From the NCBI RefSeq assembly GCF_000225525.1, contig NZ_AGBF01000059.1, positions 1-34,901 of the forward strand: a stretch of DNA of 34,901 nt, written 5' to 3'. Shown here piece after piece: positions 8,239 through 17,946 of the stretch. Below the pieces are notes generated by a model, which did no database searches, had not been told where the DNA came from, and saw only the letters and a program-made list of their open reading frames with translations. The position numbers were made by a program, and so were the translations under genes. How positions within the stretch are numbered: the first letter of the stretch is position 1; each line of letters opens with the position of its first letter. This DNA is from Streptomyces zinciresistens K42 (lineage in GTDB: Bacteria; Actinomycetota; Actinomycetes; Streptomycetales; Streptomycetaceae).

Positions 8239-8765
8239 CGGCCCTCGAAGAAGGCGGCCACCGCCAGCGTGTGCAGCGGGAAGGCCAGCTCCTCGGGCCT
8301 GTGCAGAAGGTGCCAGCCGTCGGTCTCCTCGGTGGCGGCGGAGGCCGGCAGGCGGTCGGCGGGCCGTTCCGGGAGGAGGCCGAACAGCAGCAGATGGCCG
8401 TCGGCCGAGCTCATGGCGTCGGCGAGGCGGACGTCGCGGGCGGCCGCTTCGATGCCGGTCTCCTCCCGGAGTTCGCGGACCACGGCCTGCCGCCAGTCCT
8501 CCCGGTCGTCGATGAAGCCGCCGGGCAGGGCGACGCCTCCGCGCGCGGGGGCGTTGGTGCGGGTGATGACGACGAGGGCGGTGCCTTTCCCGTCGTACAC
8601 GGGCTGGAGCGCTACGGCCACCGGCGTGGGGTTGCGGTAGGCGACGGCGCCGCACGCGGGGCAGGTGCGCGGCCAGCCGGAGACGCCCTCTCCGAAGGGC
8701 GCGCCGCAGCTCGAACAATGGCTGTTCGCTGCGGAGTTGGGGACGGAGACTTGAGTTTCGGACAC
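8229..8765 (-). CDS. Zn-ribbon Nudix hydrolase
   Basis: 178-aa Nudix-fold pyrophosphohydrolase that cleaves a nucleoside diphosphate linked to another group; metal dependent. The N-terminus has a four-Cys zinc ribbon (C17, C20, C35, C38), as in the NADH pyrophosphatase and ADP-ribose groups. The Nudix box is exact at G83-I105: G, five residues, E89, seven residues, then RELREETGI. The substrate is not determinable. The last 10 bases overlap the 3' end of the GH31 gene on the other strand. Upstream it diverges from the DUF35 gene across 170 bases that contain a perfect dyad. Confidence 0.88.
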   Translation of the reverse strand: MSETQVSVPNSAANSHCSSCGAPFGEGVSGWPRTCPACGAVAYRNPTPVAVALQPVYDGKGTALVVITRTNAPARGGVALPGGFIDDREDWRQAVVRELREETGIEAAARDVRLADAMSSADGHLLLFGLLPERPADRLPASAATEETDGWHLLHRPEELAFPLHTLAVAAFFEGRYI

Positions 8766-8900
8766 GCCGCGGACTGTATCCGATCAGCTCAGGGGCGTAG
8801 TCCGGGGGCTGCCGTCCGGCGCGCTGCCGGGACGCGCGGCCGGTTCGGACGGGGTCCGGTCCTCCGTGCCCTGCCGCTCCCCGCGCGCGCGTGGCAGACT

Positions 8901-8917
8901 TCTGACGTTCCGTCAGA
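8901..8917. promoter_or_regulatory. TetR-like operator before the DUF35/thiolase pair
   Basis: TCTGACGTTCCGTCAGA is a perfect inverted repeat with 7-bp arms and a 3-base centre. It ends 18 bases before the ATG of the DUF35 gene, so it would lie in the leader or over the transcription start. This geometry is typical of TetR-family operators of actinobacterial lipid and CoA-ester genes. No TetR-family gene is in the window, so the regulator is unassigned. Confidence 0.6.
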
Positions 8918-8935
8918 TCTCTGCGGGGAGGGACC

Positions 8936-9382
8936 ATGCCACGTGCACGCACGCCGGTGGTCGCCGGGTGGTTCAGCGGCGACGGGAACGGCTTCCGCCT
9001 GCTGGGGACGCGCTGTTCGGCCTGTACGGCGGTCTTCTTCCCGCGGGAGGACGGGCATTGCCGCAATCCGCGGTGCCCCGGTGGTGAGCTGGCGGAGGTG
9101 GCGCTGTCGCGGCGCGGTCGCGTCTGGTCGTACACGGACAGCCGCTATCGGCCTCCGTCACCCTATGTGACCAACCCGGAACTTCCGTGGCGGCCGTACG
9201 CGTTGATCGCTGTGGAACTGGAGGCGGAGGGACTGGTGGTGCTGGGGCAGGCGGTTCCCGGTGTGACCGTCGCCGATCTGGCGGTGGGGATGGAGGTGGA
9301 GGTCGTCCCGGGCGTGCTTCACGAGGACGCGGAGACGACCTGGACGACCTGGCAGTGGCGGCCGACGGGGGTGAAGGCATGA
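8936..9382 (+). CDS. DUF35 OB-fold / Zn-ribbon protein, partner of the thiolase-like protein
   Basis: 148-aa protein with the DUF35 layout: an N-terminal rubredoxin-like zinc ribbon (C27, C30, C42, C47), then an OB fold that can bind acyl-CoA (VWSYTDSRY, YALIAVELE, VLGQAVPG). Such proteins form complexes with thiolase-fold lipid-transfer proteins, for example in steroid side-chain removal, where the DUF35 subunit holds the CoA ester. The ATG is preceded by GGGAGGGA. Its stop overlaps the start of the next gene (ATGA), so the two are translationally coupled and probably made in equal amounts. A TetR-like dyad lies just upstream. Confidence 0.85.
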   Translation: MPRARTPVVAGWFSGDGNGFRLLGTRCSACTAVFFPREDGHCRNPRCPGGELAEVALSRRGRVWSYTDSRYRPPSPYVTNPELPWRPYALIAVELEAEGLVVLGQAVPGVTVADLAVGMEVEVVPGVLHEDAETTWTTWQWRPTGVKA

Positions 9383-10569
9383 CGCGGGATGTGGCTGTGC
9401 TCGGTGTGGGCATGCACCCGTGGGGCAAGTGGGGGCGCGGTTTCGTCACGTACGGGGTGGCGGCGGCCCGTGCCGCACTCGCCGACGCGGGACTGGGGTG
9501 GCGCGACGTCGGCTCGATCGTCGGCGCGGACACCGTGCGGGGCGGCTACCCCGGGTATGTGGCCGGGGCGACGTTCGCCAGGGCGCTCGGCTGGCAGGGC
9601 GCGCGGGTCACCAGCGTGTACGCGGCGTGCGCCTCGGGGGCCCAGGCCGTCGACACCGCGCGGGCGCAGATCCTTTCGGGTCTGGCCGACGTCGTCCTGG
9701 TGGTGGGCGCCGACGCGGCGCCCAAGGGCTTCTTCAGGCCCGCAGGCGGCGATCGGCCGGACGACCCGGACTGGCTGCGCTTCCGGGTGCTCGGCGCGAC
9801 CAACCCGGCCTACTTCGGGCTGTACGCGCGCCGGCGGATGGCCGTCCACGGGGACACGCTCGACGACTTCGCGCACGTCAAGGTGAAGAACGCCGCCCTG
9901 GGGGCGCTCAATCCGCGAGCGCGCTACCGCAAGGCGGTCACCGCCGAGGAGGTGGCCGCGTCGGCGGTGGTCGCCGATCCGCTGCGGCTGCTCGACATCT
10001 GCGCCACGTCGGACGGCGGCGCCGCCCTGGTGCTGGCGGGCATGGAGTTCGCGCGCCGGCACGGTGCGGCCGACCCGGTGCGGATCCGGGCCGTGTCGAC
10101 GGTGAGCCCGCGCTACCCGAGCACCGTGCTGGATCTGCCCGACATCGCGACGGACTCCACGGCCGCGGGGCCGGCGCCGGCCGTACCGTTCCGGGAGTCG
10201 ATCGCGCGGGCCGCCTACGAGGAGGCGGGCGTCGGCCCCGGGGACCTCTCGCTCGCGGAGGTCTACGACCTGTCGACCGCACTGGAGTTGCAGTGGTACG
10301 AGGACCTCGGGCTGTGCGCCGAAGGAGAGGCGGCGAAGCTGCTGAGGGAGGGCTCGACGTCTCTCGGCGGGCGCATACCCGTGAACACCAGCGGGGGCCT
10401 GGCCTCCTTCGGTGAAGCGGTTCCGGCCCAGGCGCTCGCCCAAGTCTGCGAACTGACCTGGCAGTTGCGGGGCGACGCGGGTGATCGGCAGGTCGCCGGG
10501 GCGCGCGTGGGCATCGCCGCGAACCAGGGGCTGTTCGGACACGGGTCGGCGGTGGTCGCCTTGCGCTGA
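9379..10569 (+). CDS. Thiolase-fold lipid-transfer-protein-like enzyme (probable aldolase type)
   Basis: 396-aa thiolase-superfamily protein of the SCP-x/Ltp branch. The first catalytic Cys is present (C84 in SVYAACASGAQA). The usual GHPxGATG histidine motif is replaced by SFGEAVPAQA (around 343-352), and the C-terminal Cys motif is replaced by NQGLFGHGSA. A thiolase needs those residues, so ordinary 3-ketoacyl-CoA cleavage is unlikely. The Ltp2/DUF35 pairs of actinobacterial sterol degradation are retro-aldolases that use tyrosines instead; Y296 in LAEVYDLST is in a suitable region. The coupled DUF35 gene upstream supports a two-subunit complex. Start ATG 9379 overlaps the previous stop. Fold and pairing are well supported; the reaction is inference. 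Confidence 0.82.
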   Translation: MTRDVAVLGVGMHPWGKWGRGFVTYGVAAARAALADAGLGWRDVGSIVGADTVRGGYPGYVAGATFARALGWQGARVTSVYAACASGAQAVDTARAQILSGLADVVLVVGADAAPKGFFRPAGGDRPDDPDWLRFRVLGATNPAYFGLYARRRMAVHGDTLDDFAHVKVKNAALGALNPRARYRKAVTAEEVAASAVVADPLRLLDICATSDGGAALVLAGMEFARRHGAADPVRIRAVSTVSPRYPSTVLDLPDIATDSTAAGPAPAVPFRESIARAAYEEAGVGPGDLSLAEVYDLSTALELQWYEDLGLCAEGEAAKLLREGSTSLGGRIPVNTSGGLASFGEAVPAQALAQVCELTWQLRGDAGDRQVAGARVGIAANQGLFGHGSAVVALR

Positions 10570-10739
10570 GCCGGGCCGCGAGCGGGCGGGGGCGTGCGCT
10601 CGTGGAGCGGCGCAGGAGCGTGCGCGTCCTGCGGACGGGGATCGGGCCGGTGGGGCGGCACCTCGGGGCGGGCGGGCCCTCGTCGGTGCACTGCGGGTCA
10701 CGTCGTCCCTGGCCGCAGCCGTGTGCGTGCCGGGCTGGA

Positions 10740-10769
10740 CGGGCGCCGGATCGGGGCGGCAGGCGCCCG
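10740..10769 (+). terminator. Possible terminator after the thiolase-like gene
   Basis: CGGGCGCC (10740-10747) and GGCGCCCG (10762-10769) form an 8-bp stem with a 14-base loop. It is 170 bases past the stop codon and has no T-tract, so the assignment is tentative. Confidence 0.25.
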
Positions 10770-11025
10770 CGCGGGGCGGGCGGTGGCGGAGCCCGGCGGA
10801 GGGTGAGACGCTTCAGCTACATGGTCGGCGGAGACCGAGCGACCGCCGTTCCGCATCTGTGCGTACTGGTCTCCGGCCCCTGCCGGGTCCGGCGGGAACT
10901 GGCTTCCCCCGCCCGCCCGATGGGGCCGAGTCGTCCGTCCCGCCGCCGGGCGGGTGTGCCGTGAGCCCGGTCGGTGGCGGTTCGTGACCCGTCAGCCCAC
11001 CCGCCAACCGTCGGCGTCCGCGACC

Positions 11026-11072
11026 TTGACGGTCCCGGAACGTCGGTGAACACTTCCCGGTGTCGGTCGACA
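11026..11072 (+). promoter_or_regulatory. Candidate glpFK promoter and operator
   Basis: TTGACG (11026-11031) is followed after 17 bases by AACACT (11049-11054), a plausible though weak -10. Just downstream, TGTCG-GT-CGACA (11061-11072) is a 5-bp-arm dyad where a repressor could block transcription. The resulting leader would be about 225 bases. Both elements are small enough to arise by chance. Confidence 0.25.
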
Positions 11073-11287
11073 TCGCCGTACATTTCGGCGTTTCCACGCA
11101 CTGCGTCGCGGATTCCGCCTGCACCAAGGCCCTTTCCCCTCAGGCGAGTCGGCTCGGACGGCACGCTCGTCAGGGACGCCGGGCGGGGCGCGGGTCAGCC
11201 CTGTCTCCGACCGGAGTCGCCAAGGGAAACCGCACCTCGCACGGAAGCACCGGGGCCGCTCGTCCCGGTCAGGGCCTAGGAGCCGAC

Positions 11288-12013
11288 ATGAGCAACGGAG
11301 ACATATTCCTCGGTGAGATCATCGGTACCGCGATCCTGATCCTCTTCGGAGCAGGGGTGGTCGCGGCGGTCGTTCTGAACTACTCCAAGGCCAAGGACGC
11401 GGGCTGGATCGTCATCGCGTTCGGCTGGGGCTTCGGCGTGATGGCGGGCGCGTACACGGCCGCACCGCTGTCGGGCGGGCAGCTCAACCCGGCGGTGACG
11501 CTCGGCATCGCCATCGACACCGGGGTGTGGGACAAGGTCCCCGTCTACATCGCCGGCCAGATGGTCGGCGCGATCCTGGGCGCGGTGCTGTGCTGGCTGG
11601 TCTACTACGCGCAGTTCCGGGCCAATGCCGACGAGGACATCGCCCAGCCGACGCTGGGGGTCTTCTCCACCTCGCCCGCGATCCGCAATCCCGTCGCGAA
11701 CCTCATCACCGAGATCATCGCGACCATGGCGCTGGTGCTTCCGATCCTCGCGTTCGGCCTGACCAAGGGGCTCGGCGTGTCCGGCACCGCGATCCTGATC
11801 GTCTCGTTCCTGGTGGTGGGCATCGGGCTGTCGCTCGGCGGCCCCACCGGGTACGCGATCAACCCGGCCCGCGACCTGGGCCCGCGCATCGTCCACGCCT
11901 TGCTCCCGATCCCCAACAAGGGCACCTCGGACTGGGGCTACGCGTGGATCCCGGTGGTGGGACCGCTCATCGGCGCCGCGCTGTCCGGGCTCATCTTCAA
12001 CGCAGCCTTCTGA
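11288..12013 (+). CDS. glpF: Glycerol uptake facilitator (MIP/aquaglyceroporin)
   Basis: Membrane channel that lets glycerol diffuse into the cell. The 241-aa product has six hydrophobic segments and both NPA boxes, QLNPAVT (67-69) and INPARDLGPR (192-194). The Asp after the second box (NPARD) is the mark of glycerol-conducting members, as opposed to water-only aquaporins. ATG 11288 is preceded by AGGAG at a six-base spacing; an upstream in-frame extension to 11060 has no membrane or coding character. glpK follows 22 bases after the stop, so the two form an operon in which uptake is coupled to phosphorylation. Confidence 0.95.
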   Translation: MSNGDIFLGEIIGTAILILFGAGVVAAVVLNYSKAKDAGWIVIAFGWGFGVMAGAYTAAPLSGGQLNPAVTLGIAIDTGVWDKVPVYIAGQMVGAILGAVLCWLVYYAQFRANADEDIAQPTLGVFSTSPAIRNPVANLITEIIATMALVLPILAFGLTKGLGVSGTAILIVSFLVVGIGLSLGGPTGYAINPARDLGPRIVHALLPIPNKGTSDWGYAWIPVVGPLIGAALSGLIFNAAF

Positions 12014-12035
12014 AGGAACCGACGAAGGGGACGTC

Positions 12036-13547
<1,512 letters not shown>

Positions 13548-13573
13548 GGGGACGTCCCGCCCCCAGGCCGGGT

Positions 13574-13613
13574 GCACGCGCGCGTGAGGACCGTGTGAGC
13601 CACGCGCGCGTGC
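13574..13613. terminator. First hairpin after glpK
   Basis: GCACGCGCGCGTG (13574-13586) and CACGCGCGCGTGC (13601-13613) form a perfect 13-bp stem with a 14-base loop, 26 bases after the glpK stop. It has no T-tract. Each arm is itself palindromic. Confidence 0.6.
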
Positions 13614-13623
13614 CCGTCAAGGG

Positions 13624-13657
13624 CGGCCCGTACCCCGGTCGGCGAGGGTACGGGCCG
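13624..13657. terminator. Second hairpin, shared by glpK and cvnD
   Basis: CGGCCCGTACCC (13624-13635) pairs perfectly with GGGTACGGGCCG (13646-13657) around a 10-base loop and is followed by TTTCC. It lies between the convergent ends of glpK and the cvnD-like gene and probably stops transcription from both sides. Confidence 0.75.
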
Positions 13658-13679
13658 TTTCCGTGCGCGGACCGCGGTG

Positions 13680-14285
13680 TCAGGTGGTGACGGGCTCGCG
13701 GTGGTCCGCCTTGAAGGACATCGCGTGCTGGACGACGCCGATCAGGATCTCCTTGACCGACTCGCGGTCGCGGGCGTCACAGAGCAGCAGCGGCACGCCC
13801 TCGTCGAGGTCGAGGGCCTGGCGGACGTCCCGCACGGGGTAGCGGGCGGCCCCCTCGAAGCAGTTGACGCCGACGACGAACGGGATGGAGCGGCGCTCGA
13901 AGTAGTCGACGGCGGCGAAGCAGTCCTCCAGGCGCCGGGTGTCGGCCAGGACGACCGCCCCGAGCGCGCCCTCGGAGAGCTCGTCCCACATGAACCAGAA
14001 CCGCTCCTGTCCGGGCGTGCCGAACAGGTACAGCACCAGGTCCTCGCGCAGCGTGATGCGGCCGAAGTCCATGGCAACGGTGGTGGTGCGCTTGCCCTCG
14101 ACGCCTGTGGTGTCGTCGAGGGGGCGGCCGGCCTCGGTGAGCAGTTCCTCGGTGCGCAGCGGCCTGATCTCGCTGACCGCGCCGACCAGGGTGGTCTTGC
14201 CCACGCCGAAGCCGCCGGCCACGAGGATCTTGAGCGTGACGGGCTCGACCGGAGGCTTGCCGCGCTCAGAACGCCCGAAGATCAT
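13680..14285 (-). CDS. cvnD: Conservon small GTPase (CvnD-like, MglA/Ras superfamily)
   Basis: 201-aa Ras-like GTPase, the last member of a conservon; such systems resemble a membrane-associated G-protein switch. Motifs: P-loop GGFGVGKTT (24-32); a switch region with TTTVAMDFG near 67-75; G3 motif FGTPGQE (88-94), with Pro-Gly where eukaryotic Ras has Ala-Gly. The base-recognition loop is NCFEG near 141 rather than NKxD, as usual in this group. ATG 14285 has AGGAGA upstream, located inside the 3' end of the preceding oxoprolinase gene, which it overlaps by 20 bases. In other conservons the DUF742 gene directly precedes this one; here a 3.7-kb gene lies between them. Confidence 0.93.
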   Translation of the reverse strand: MIFGRSERGKPPVEPVTLKILVAGGFGVGKTTLVGAVSEIRPLRTEELLTEAGRPLDDTTGVEGKRTTTVAMDFGRITLREDLVLYLFGTPGQERFWFMWDELSEGALGAVVLADTRRLEDCFAAVDYFERRSIPFVVGVNCFEGAARYPVRDVRQALDLDEGVPLLLCDARDRESVKEILIGVVQHAMSFKADHREPVTT

Positions 14286-17200
14286 CGATCTCTTCTCCTG
14301 CTTGATGGGGGTCGCGCGGCGGTGGGCCGTAGCCTCCGCCGCCGGGGGTTTCGACGACGAGTACGTCGCCGGGGCGGACGTCCGCCGAGTCGCTGCCGCG
14401 CAGTGCGGTGACGGTTCCGTCGGCGTGTTCCACGCGGTTGGCGCCCAGTGCCCCGGGCTCGCCTCCCGCCATGCCGTACGGCGGCACGCGGCGGTGCTGG
14501 GACAGGGTCGACACGGTCATCGGCTCCAGGAACCGGATCCTGCGTACGGCGCCGTCGCCGCCGCGCCACGCGCCGGCGCCGCCGCTCCCGGCGCGCACCG
14601 CGAAGGCGTCGAGCCGCACGGGCAGGCGCCATTCCAGCACCTCGGGGTCGGTGAGGCGCGAGTTGGTCATGTGGGTCTGGACGACGGGAGCGCCGGGGAA
14701 CCCGTCGCCCGCGCCCGAGCCGGAGGCCACGGTCTCGTAGTACTGGTGGCGTTCGTTGCCGAAGGTGACGTTGTTCATGGTGCCGGAGCCCTCGGCCTGG
14801 ACGCCGAGCGCGGCGTAGAGGGCGCCGGTGACGGCCTGAGAGGTCTCCACGTTGCCCGCGACGACCGCGGCGGGCGGTTCGGGCGCGAGGAGGCAGCCGG
14901 GCGGTACGACGATGTGGAGGGGGCGCAGGCAGCCGTCGTTGAGCGGGATGTCGTCGGCGACCAGGGTGCGGAAGACGTACAGGACGGCCGCGTTGACCAC
15001 CGAGAAGGGCGCGTTGAAGTTCGTGGCCAGCTGCGGTGACGTGCCGGTGAAGTCGACGGTCGCGGAGCGGCTGGCGCGGTCCACGCGTACGCGTACCCGG
15101 ATGACGGCACCGGAGTCGGTCTCGTAGGCGTACTCCCCGTCGTCCAGGGAGGCGATGACCCGGCGGACGGCCTCCTCGGCGTTGTCCTGGACGTGCTTCA
15201 TGTACGCCTGGACGACGTCGAGGCCGAAGTCACCGATCATGCGGGCCACTTCCTCGACGCCCTTCTGGTTCGCGGCGATCTGGGCCCGCAGGTCGGCCAG
15301 GTTGGTCCTCGGGTTGCGGGAGGGGTGGGGTGCCCCGGTGAGCAGCCGCAGGGTCTCCTCCTCCAGGAAGCGGCCGTCCTCGGCGAGGAGCCAGTTGTCG
15401 AAGAGGATTCCCTCCTCCTCGATGGTGCGGCTGTGGGCGGGCATGGAGCCGGGGGCGATGCCGCCGATCTCGGCGTGGTGGCCGCGGGAGGCGACGTGGA
15501 AGAGGATTCGGGGGTCACCCTCCGTGTCCGGCCGGTCCGACGTGCCCGTGGTGTCGAAGACCGGGGTGATCACGGTGACGTCGGGCAGGTGGGTGCCGCC
15601 GTGGTACGGGTCGTTGACGGCGTAGGTGTCGCCGGGGCGCATCCGGGAGCCGCGGCGCCGGATGACCTCCTTGACGCTGGTGCCCATCGATCCCAGGTGG
15701 ACGGGGATGTGGGGGGCGTTGGCGACCAGGTTTCCGTCCGGGTCGAAGAGCGCGCACGAGAAGTCCAGGCGCTCCTTGATGTTGACGGACTGGGCCGTGG
15801 ATTCGAGGCGGGCGCCCATCTGCTCGGCGATGGACATGAAGAGGCTGTTGAAGACCTCCAGCAGCACCGGATCGACGTCCGTACCGAGATCGGAACTCTC
15901 CGTGACCGCCACGCGTTCCATGACCAGATGCCCCGCGTCGGTCGCGGCGGCCTGCCAGCCCGCGTCGACGACGGTCGTCGCGCCGGCCTCGGCGATGATC
16001 GCCGGGCCGGTGACGGTGTCGCCGGGAGGCAGGTGCTCGCGGCGGTGGAGGGGGGCGTCGTGCCAGCTGCCGCCGGTGTGGAGGCGGACGGTTCGCGGGG
16101 CCGAGCCGCCTTCCGGGGCGGCCTCGCAGGGGGCGAGTGCGGAGAGATCGGGGGGTTCGGTGATGCCGGTGGCTTCGACGGAGAGGGCTTCGACGACGAT
16201 CGGGCGGTCGAGCGTGAAGGAGTACGTGGCGCGATGACGTTCCTCGAAGGCCCGGCGCATCGTGTCGGGTTCGGTCAGTTCGACGGTGAGGGTGGTGTCG
16301 GTGCCGTCGTAGCGCAGTTGGGCGCGGCGGGTGACCTCGATCCGGTCCTCGGGGACGTCCTCGTCGAGGAGTTCGGCGCGGGCGGCCGCCTCGAGGTCGT
16401 CGGCCGTCTCGCGGACGCCGGGCATCGCGGCGGCGTCGAGCGGGACCTCTGCGGACTGTTCGCGCATGGCGGTGGTGTCGGCGAGGCCGATGCCGAGCGC
16501 CGAGAGCAGGCCGGCCATGGGCGGGACGAGGACGGTGCGGATACCGAGGGAGTCCGCGACCATGCACGCGTGCTGGCCGCCCGCGCCGCCGAAGGTCGTC
16601 AGGGCGTAGCGGGTGACGTCGTGGCCCTTCTGCACGGAGATCCGCTTCACGGCGTTGGCGATGTGGGCGACGGCGATCCGGAGGTAGCCCTCGGCGACCT
16701 GCTCGGGCGTGCGGTCGTCGCCGGTCCGCTCCCGGATGTCCCGCGCGAGGGCGGCGAAGCGCTCACGGACCAGGGCGTCGTCGAGCGGCTGGTCGCCGTC
16801 CGGGCCGAACACCCTGGGGAAGTGGGCGGCGGGGATGCGGCCCAGCATGACGTTGGCGTCGGTGACGGCGAGGGGTCCGCCGCCTCGGTAGCAGGCCGGT
16901 CCCGGGTCCGCGCCCGCCGAGTCCGGCCCTACGCGGTAGCGGGACCCGTCGAAGTGCAGGACCGAGCCGCCGCCCGCGGCGACGGTGTGGATGTCGAGCA
17001 TGGGGGCGCGCAGCCTGACGCCGGAGATCTGCGTCGTGAAGACGCGTTCGTAGCCGCCGGCGAAGTGCGAGACGTCCGTGGAGGTTCCGCCCATGTCGAA
17101 GCCGATGACGCGGTCGAAGCCGGCGAGCTGCGACATCCGGGCCATGCCGACGATGCCGCCGGCGGGGCCGGAGAGGATGGCGTCCTTCCCGCGGAACTGC

Positions 17201-17922
17201 CCGGCTTCGGCGAGACCTCCGTTGGACTGCATGAACATCAGCCGCACGTCTCGGAGTTGCCCGGCGACGTGCTGGACGTAGCGGCGCAGCACCGGCGAGA
17301 GGTAGGCGTCGACCACCGCGGTGTCTCCGCGCGGGACGAGTTTCATCAGGGGGCTGACCTCGCTGGACAGCGAGATCTGCGGGAACCCGACGTGGTCGGC
17401 GAGCCGGCCGACGGCCTGTTCGTGGGCGGGGTGCAGATGGCTGTGCATGCAGACCACGGCGACGGCGCGGATTCCGTCGTCGTACGCCTCCCGGAGGGGG
17501 CCTTCGAGGGAGTCCAGGTCGGGGGCGCGCAGGACGGTGCCGTCGGCCGCGATGCGCTCGTCGACCTCGACGACCCGTTCGTACAGGAGCGCGGGGAGCT
17601 CGATCCGGCGGGCGAAGATGCGGGGGCGGTTCTGGTAGGCGATGCGCAGCGCGTCGCGGAAACCGCGGGTGACGATCAGCAGGGTCCGCTCGCCCTTGCG
17701 TTCCAGGAGGGCGTTGGTGGCGACGGTGGTCCCCATGCGGACGGCCTCGATGGGCTGTCCGGAGCCGTCCATCAGCTCCCGGACCCCGGCGACGGCGGCG
17801 TCCGGGTAGCGCGCCGGGTTCTCCGAGAGGAGTTTGCGGGTCAGCAGACGGCCGTCCGGGCGGCGCGCGACGATGTCCGTGAAGGTGCCGCCACGGTCGA
17901 CCCAGAACTGCCAGCCTGTCAC
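14266..17922 (-). CDS. oplAH: ATP-dependent 5-oxoprolinase / hydantoinase HyuA-HyuB fusion
   Basis: Large cytoplasmic enzyme expected to open 5-oxo-L-proline (pyroglutamate) to glutamate using ATP. The 1218-aa length matches fused OPLAH proteins. The N-terminal half is HyuA-like, with ATP-phosphate loops FWVDRGGTFTDIVARRPDG (6-24) and DMGGTSTD (276-283); the C-terminal half from about residue 670 is HyuB-like (FNSLFMSIAEQMG, NDPYHGGTHLPD, GHHAEIGG), ending in the typical VETPGGGGYGPP. Hydantoin or another cyclic amide is a possible alternative substrate. Start is GTG 17922, 24 bases after the cvnC stop. Its end overlaps cvnD by 20 bases, so it is a true internal gene of the conservon operon. 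Codon use matches its neighbours. Confidence 0.9.
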   Translation of the reverse strand: MTGWQFWVDRGGTFTDIVARRPDGRLLTRKLLSENPARYPDAAVAGVRELMDGSGQPIEAVRMGTTVATNALLERKGERTLLIVTRGFRDALRIAYQNRPRIFARRIELPALLYERVVEVDERIAADGTVLRAPDLDSLEGPLREAYDDGIRAVAVVCMHSHLHPAHEQAVGRLADHVGFPQISLSSEVSPLMKLVPRGDTAVVDAYLSPVLRRYVQHVAGQLRDVRLMFMQSNGGLAEAGQFRGKDAILSGPAGGIVGMARMSQLAGFDRVIGFDMGGTSTDVSHFAGGYERVFTTQISGVRLRAPMLDIHTVAAGGGSVLHFDGSRYRVGPDSAGADPGPACYRGGGPLAVTDANVMLGRIPAAHFPRVFGPDGDQPLDDALVRERFAALARDIRERTGDDRTPEQVAEGYLRIAVAHIANAVKRISVQKGHDVTRYALTTFGGAGGQHACMVADSLGIRTVLVPPMAGLLSALGIGLADTTAMREQSAEVPLDAAAMPGVRETADDLEAAARAELLDEDVPEDRIEVTRRAQLRYDGTDTTLTVELTEPDTMRRAFEERHRATYSFTLDRPIVVEALSVEATGITEPPDLSALAPCEAAPEGGSAPRTVRLHTGGSWHDAPLHRREHLPPGDTVTGPAIIAEAGATTVVDAGWQAAATDAGHLVMERVAVTESSDLGTDVDPVLLEVFNSLFMSIAEQMGARLESTAQSVNIKERLDFSCALFDPDGNLVANAPHIPVHLGSMGTSVKEVIRRRGSRMRPGDTYAVNDPYHGGTHLPDVTVITPVFDTTGTSDRPDTEGDPRILFHVASRGHHAEIGGIAPGSMPAHSRTIEEEGILFDNWLLAEDGRFLEEETLRLLTGAPHPSRNPRTNLADLRAQIAANQKGVEEVARMIGDFGLDVVQAYMKHVQDNAEEAVRRVIASLDDGEYAYETDSGAVIRVRVRVDRASRSATVDFTGTSPQLATNFNAPFSVVNAAVLYVFRTLVADDIPLNDGCLRPLHIVVPPGCLLAPEPPAAVVAGNVETSQAVTGALYAALGVQAEGSGTMNNVTFGNERHQYYETVASGSGAGDGFPGAPVVQTHMTNSRLTDPEVLEWRLPVRLDAFAVRAGSGGAGAWRGGDGAVRRIRFLEPMTVSTLSQHRRVPPYGMAGGEPGALGANRVEHADGTVTALRGSDSADVRPGDVLVVETPGGGGYGPPPRDPHQAGEEIDDLRAF

Positions 17923-17946
17923 GTCACTACCCCGCTTCCGCGCCGC

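Larger units (their letters stand above)
10570..11287. other. 718-bp region before glpF without a convincing gene
   Basis: Open frames exist on both strands but none shows a recognisable protein or the local codon bias, so I call no gene. The left 230 bases are extremely GC-rich. An 8-bp inverted repeat (10740-10747 with 10762-10769) may end the thiolase transcript. The right part (about 11020-11110) is less GC-rich and holds a TTGACG hexamer at 11026, a small dyad TGTCGGTCGACA at 11061-11072, and the long glpF leader. No IclR/GylR-type regulator gene, common next to streptomycete glycerol operons, is present. Confidence 0.6.

Noticed and set aside
7537..9135. 532-aa minus-strand frame over the Nudix and GH31 genes
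   Set aside because: Arg/Pro-rich shadow with no domain; the real genes in other frames have exact catalytic motifs.
10594..11164. Several 70-170-aa frames before glpF
   Set aside because: They overlap each other on both strands, are Arg/Gly/Pro-rich, and have no motif or ribosome binding site.
11060..11287. 76-residue N-terminal extension of GlpF
   Set aside because: No hydrophobic or conserved sequence; a good ribosome binding site precedes ATG 11288.
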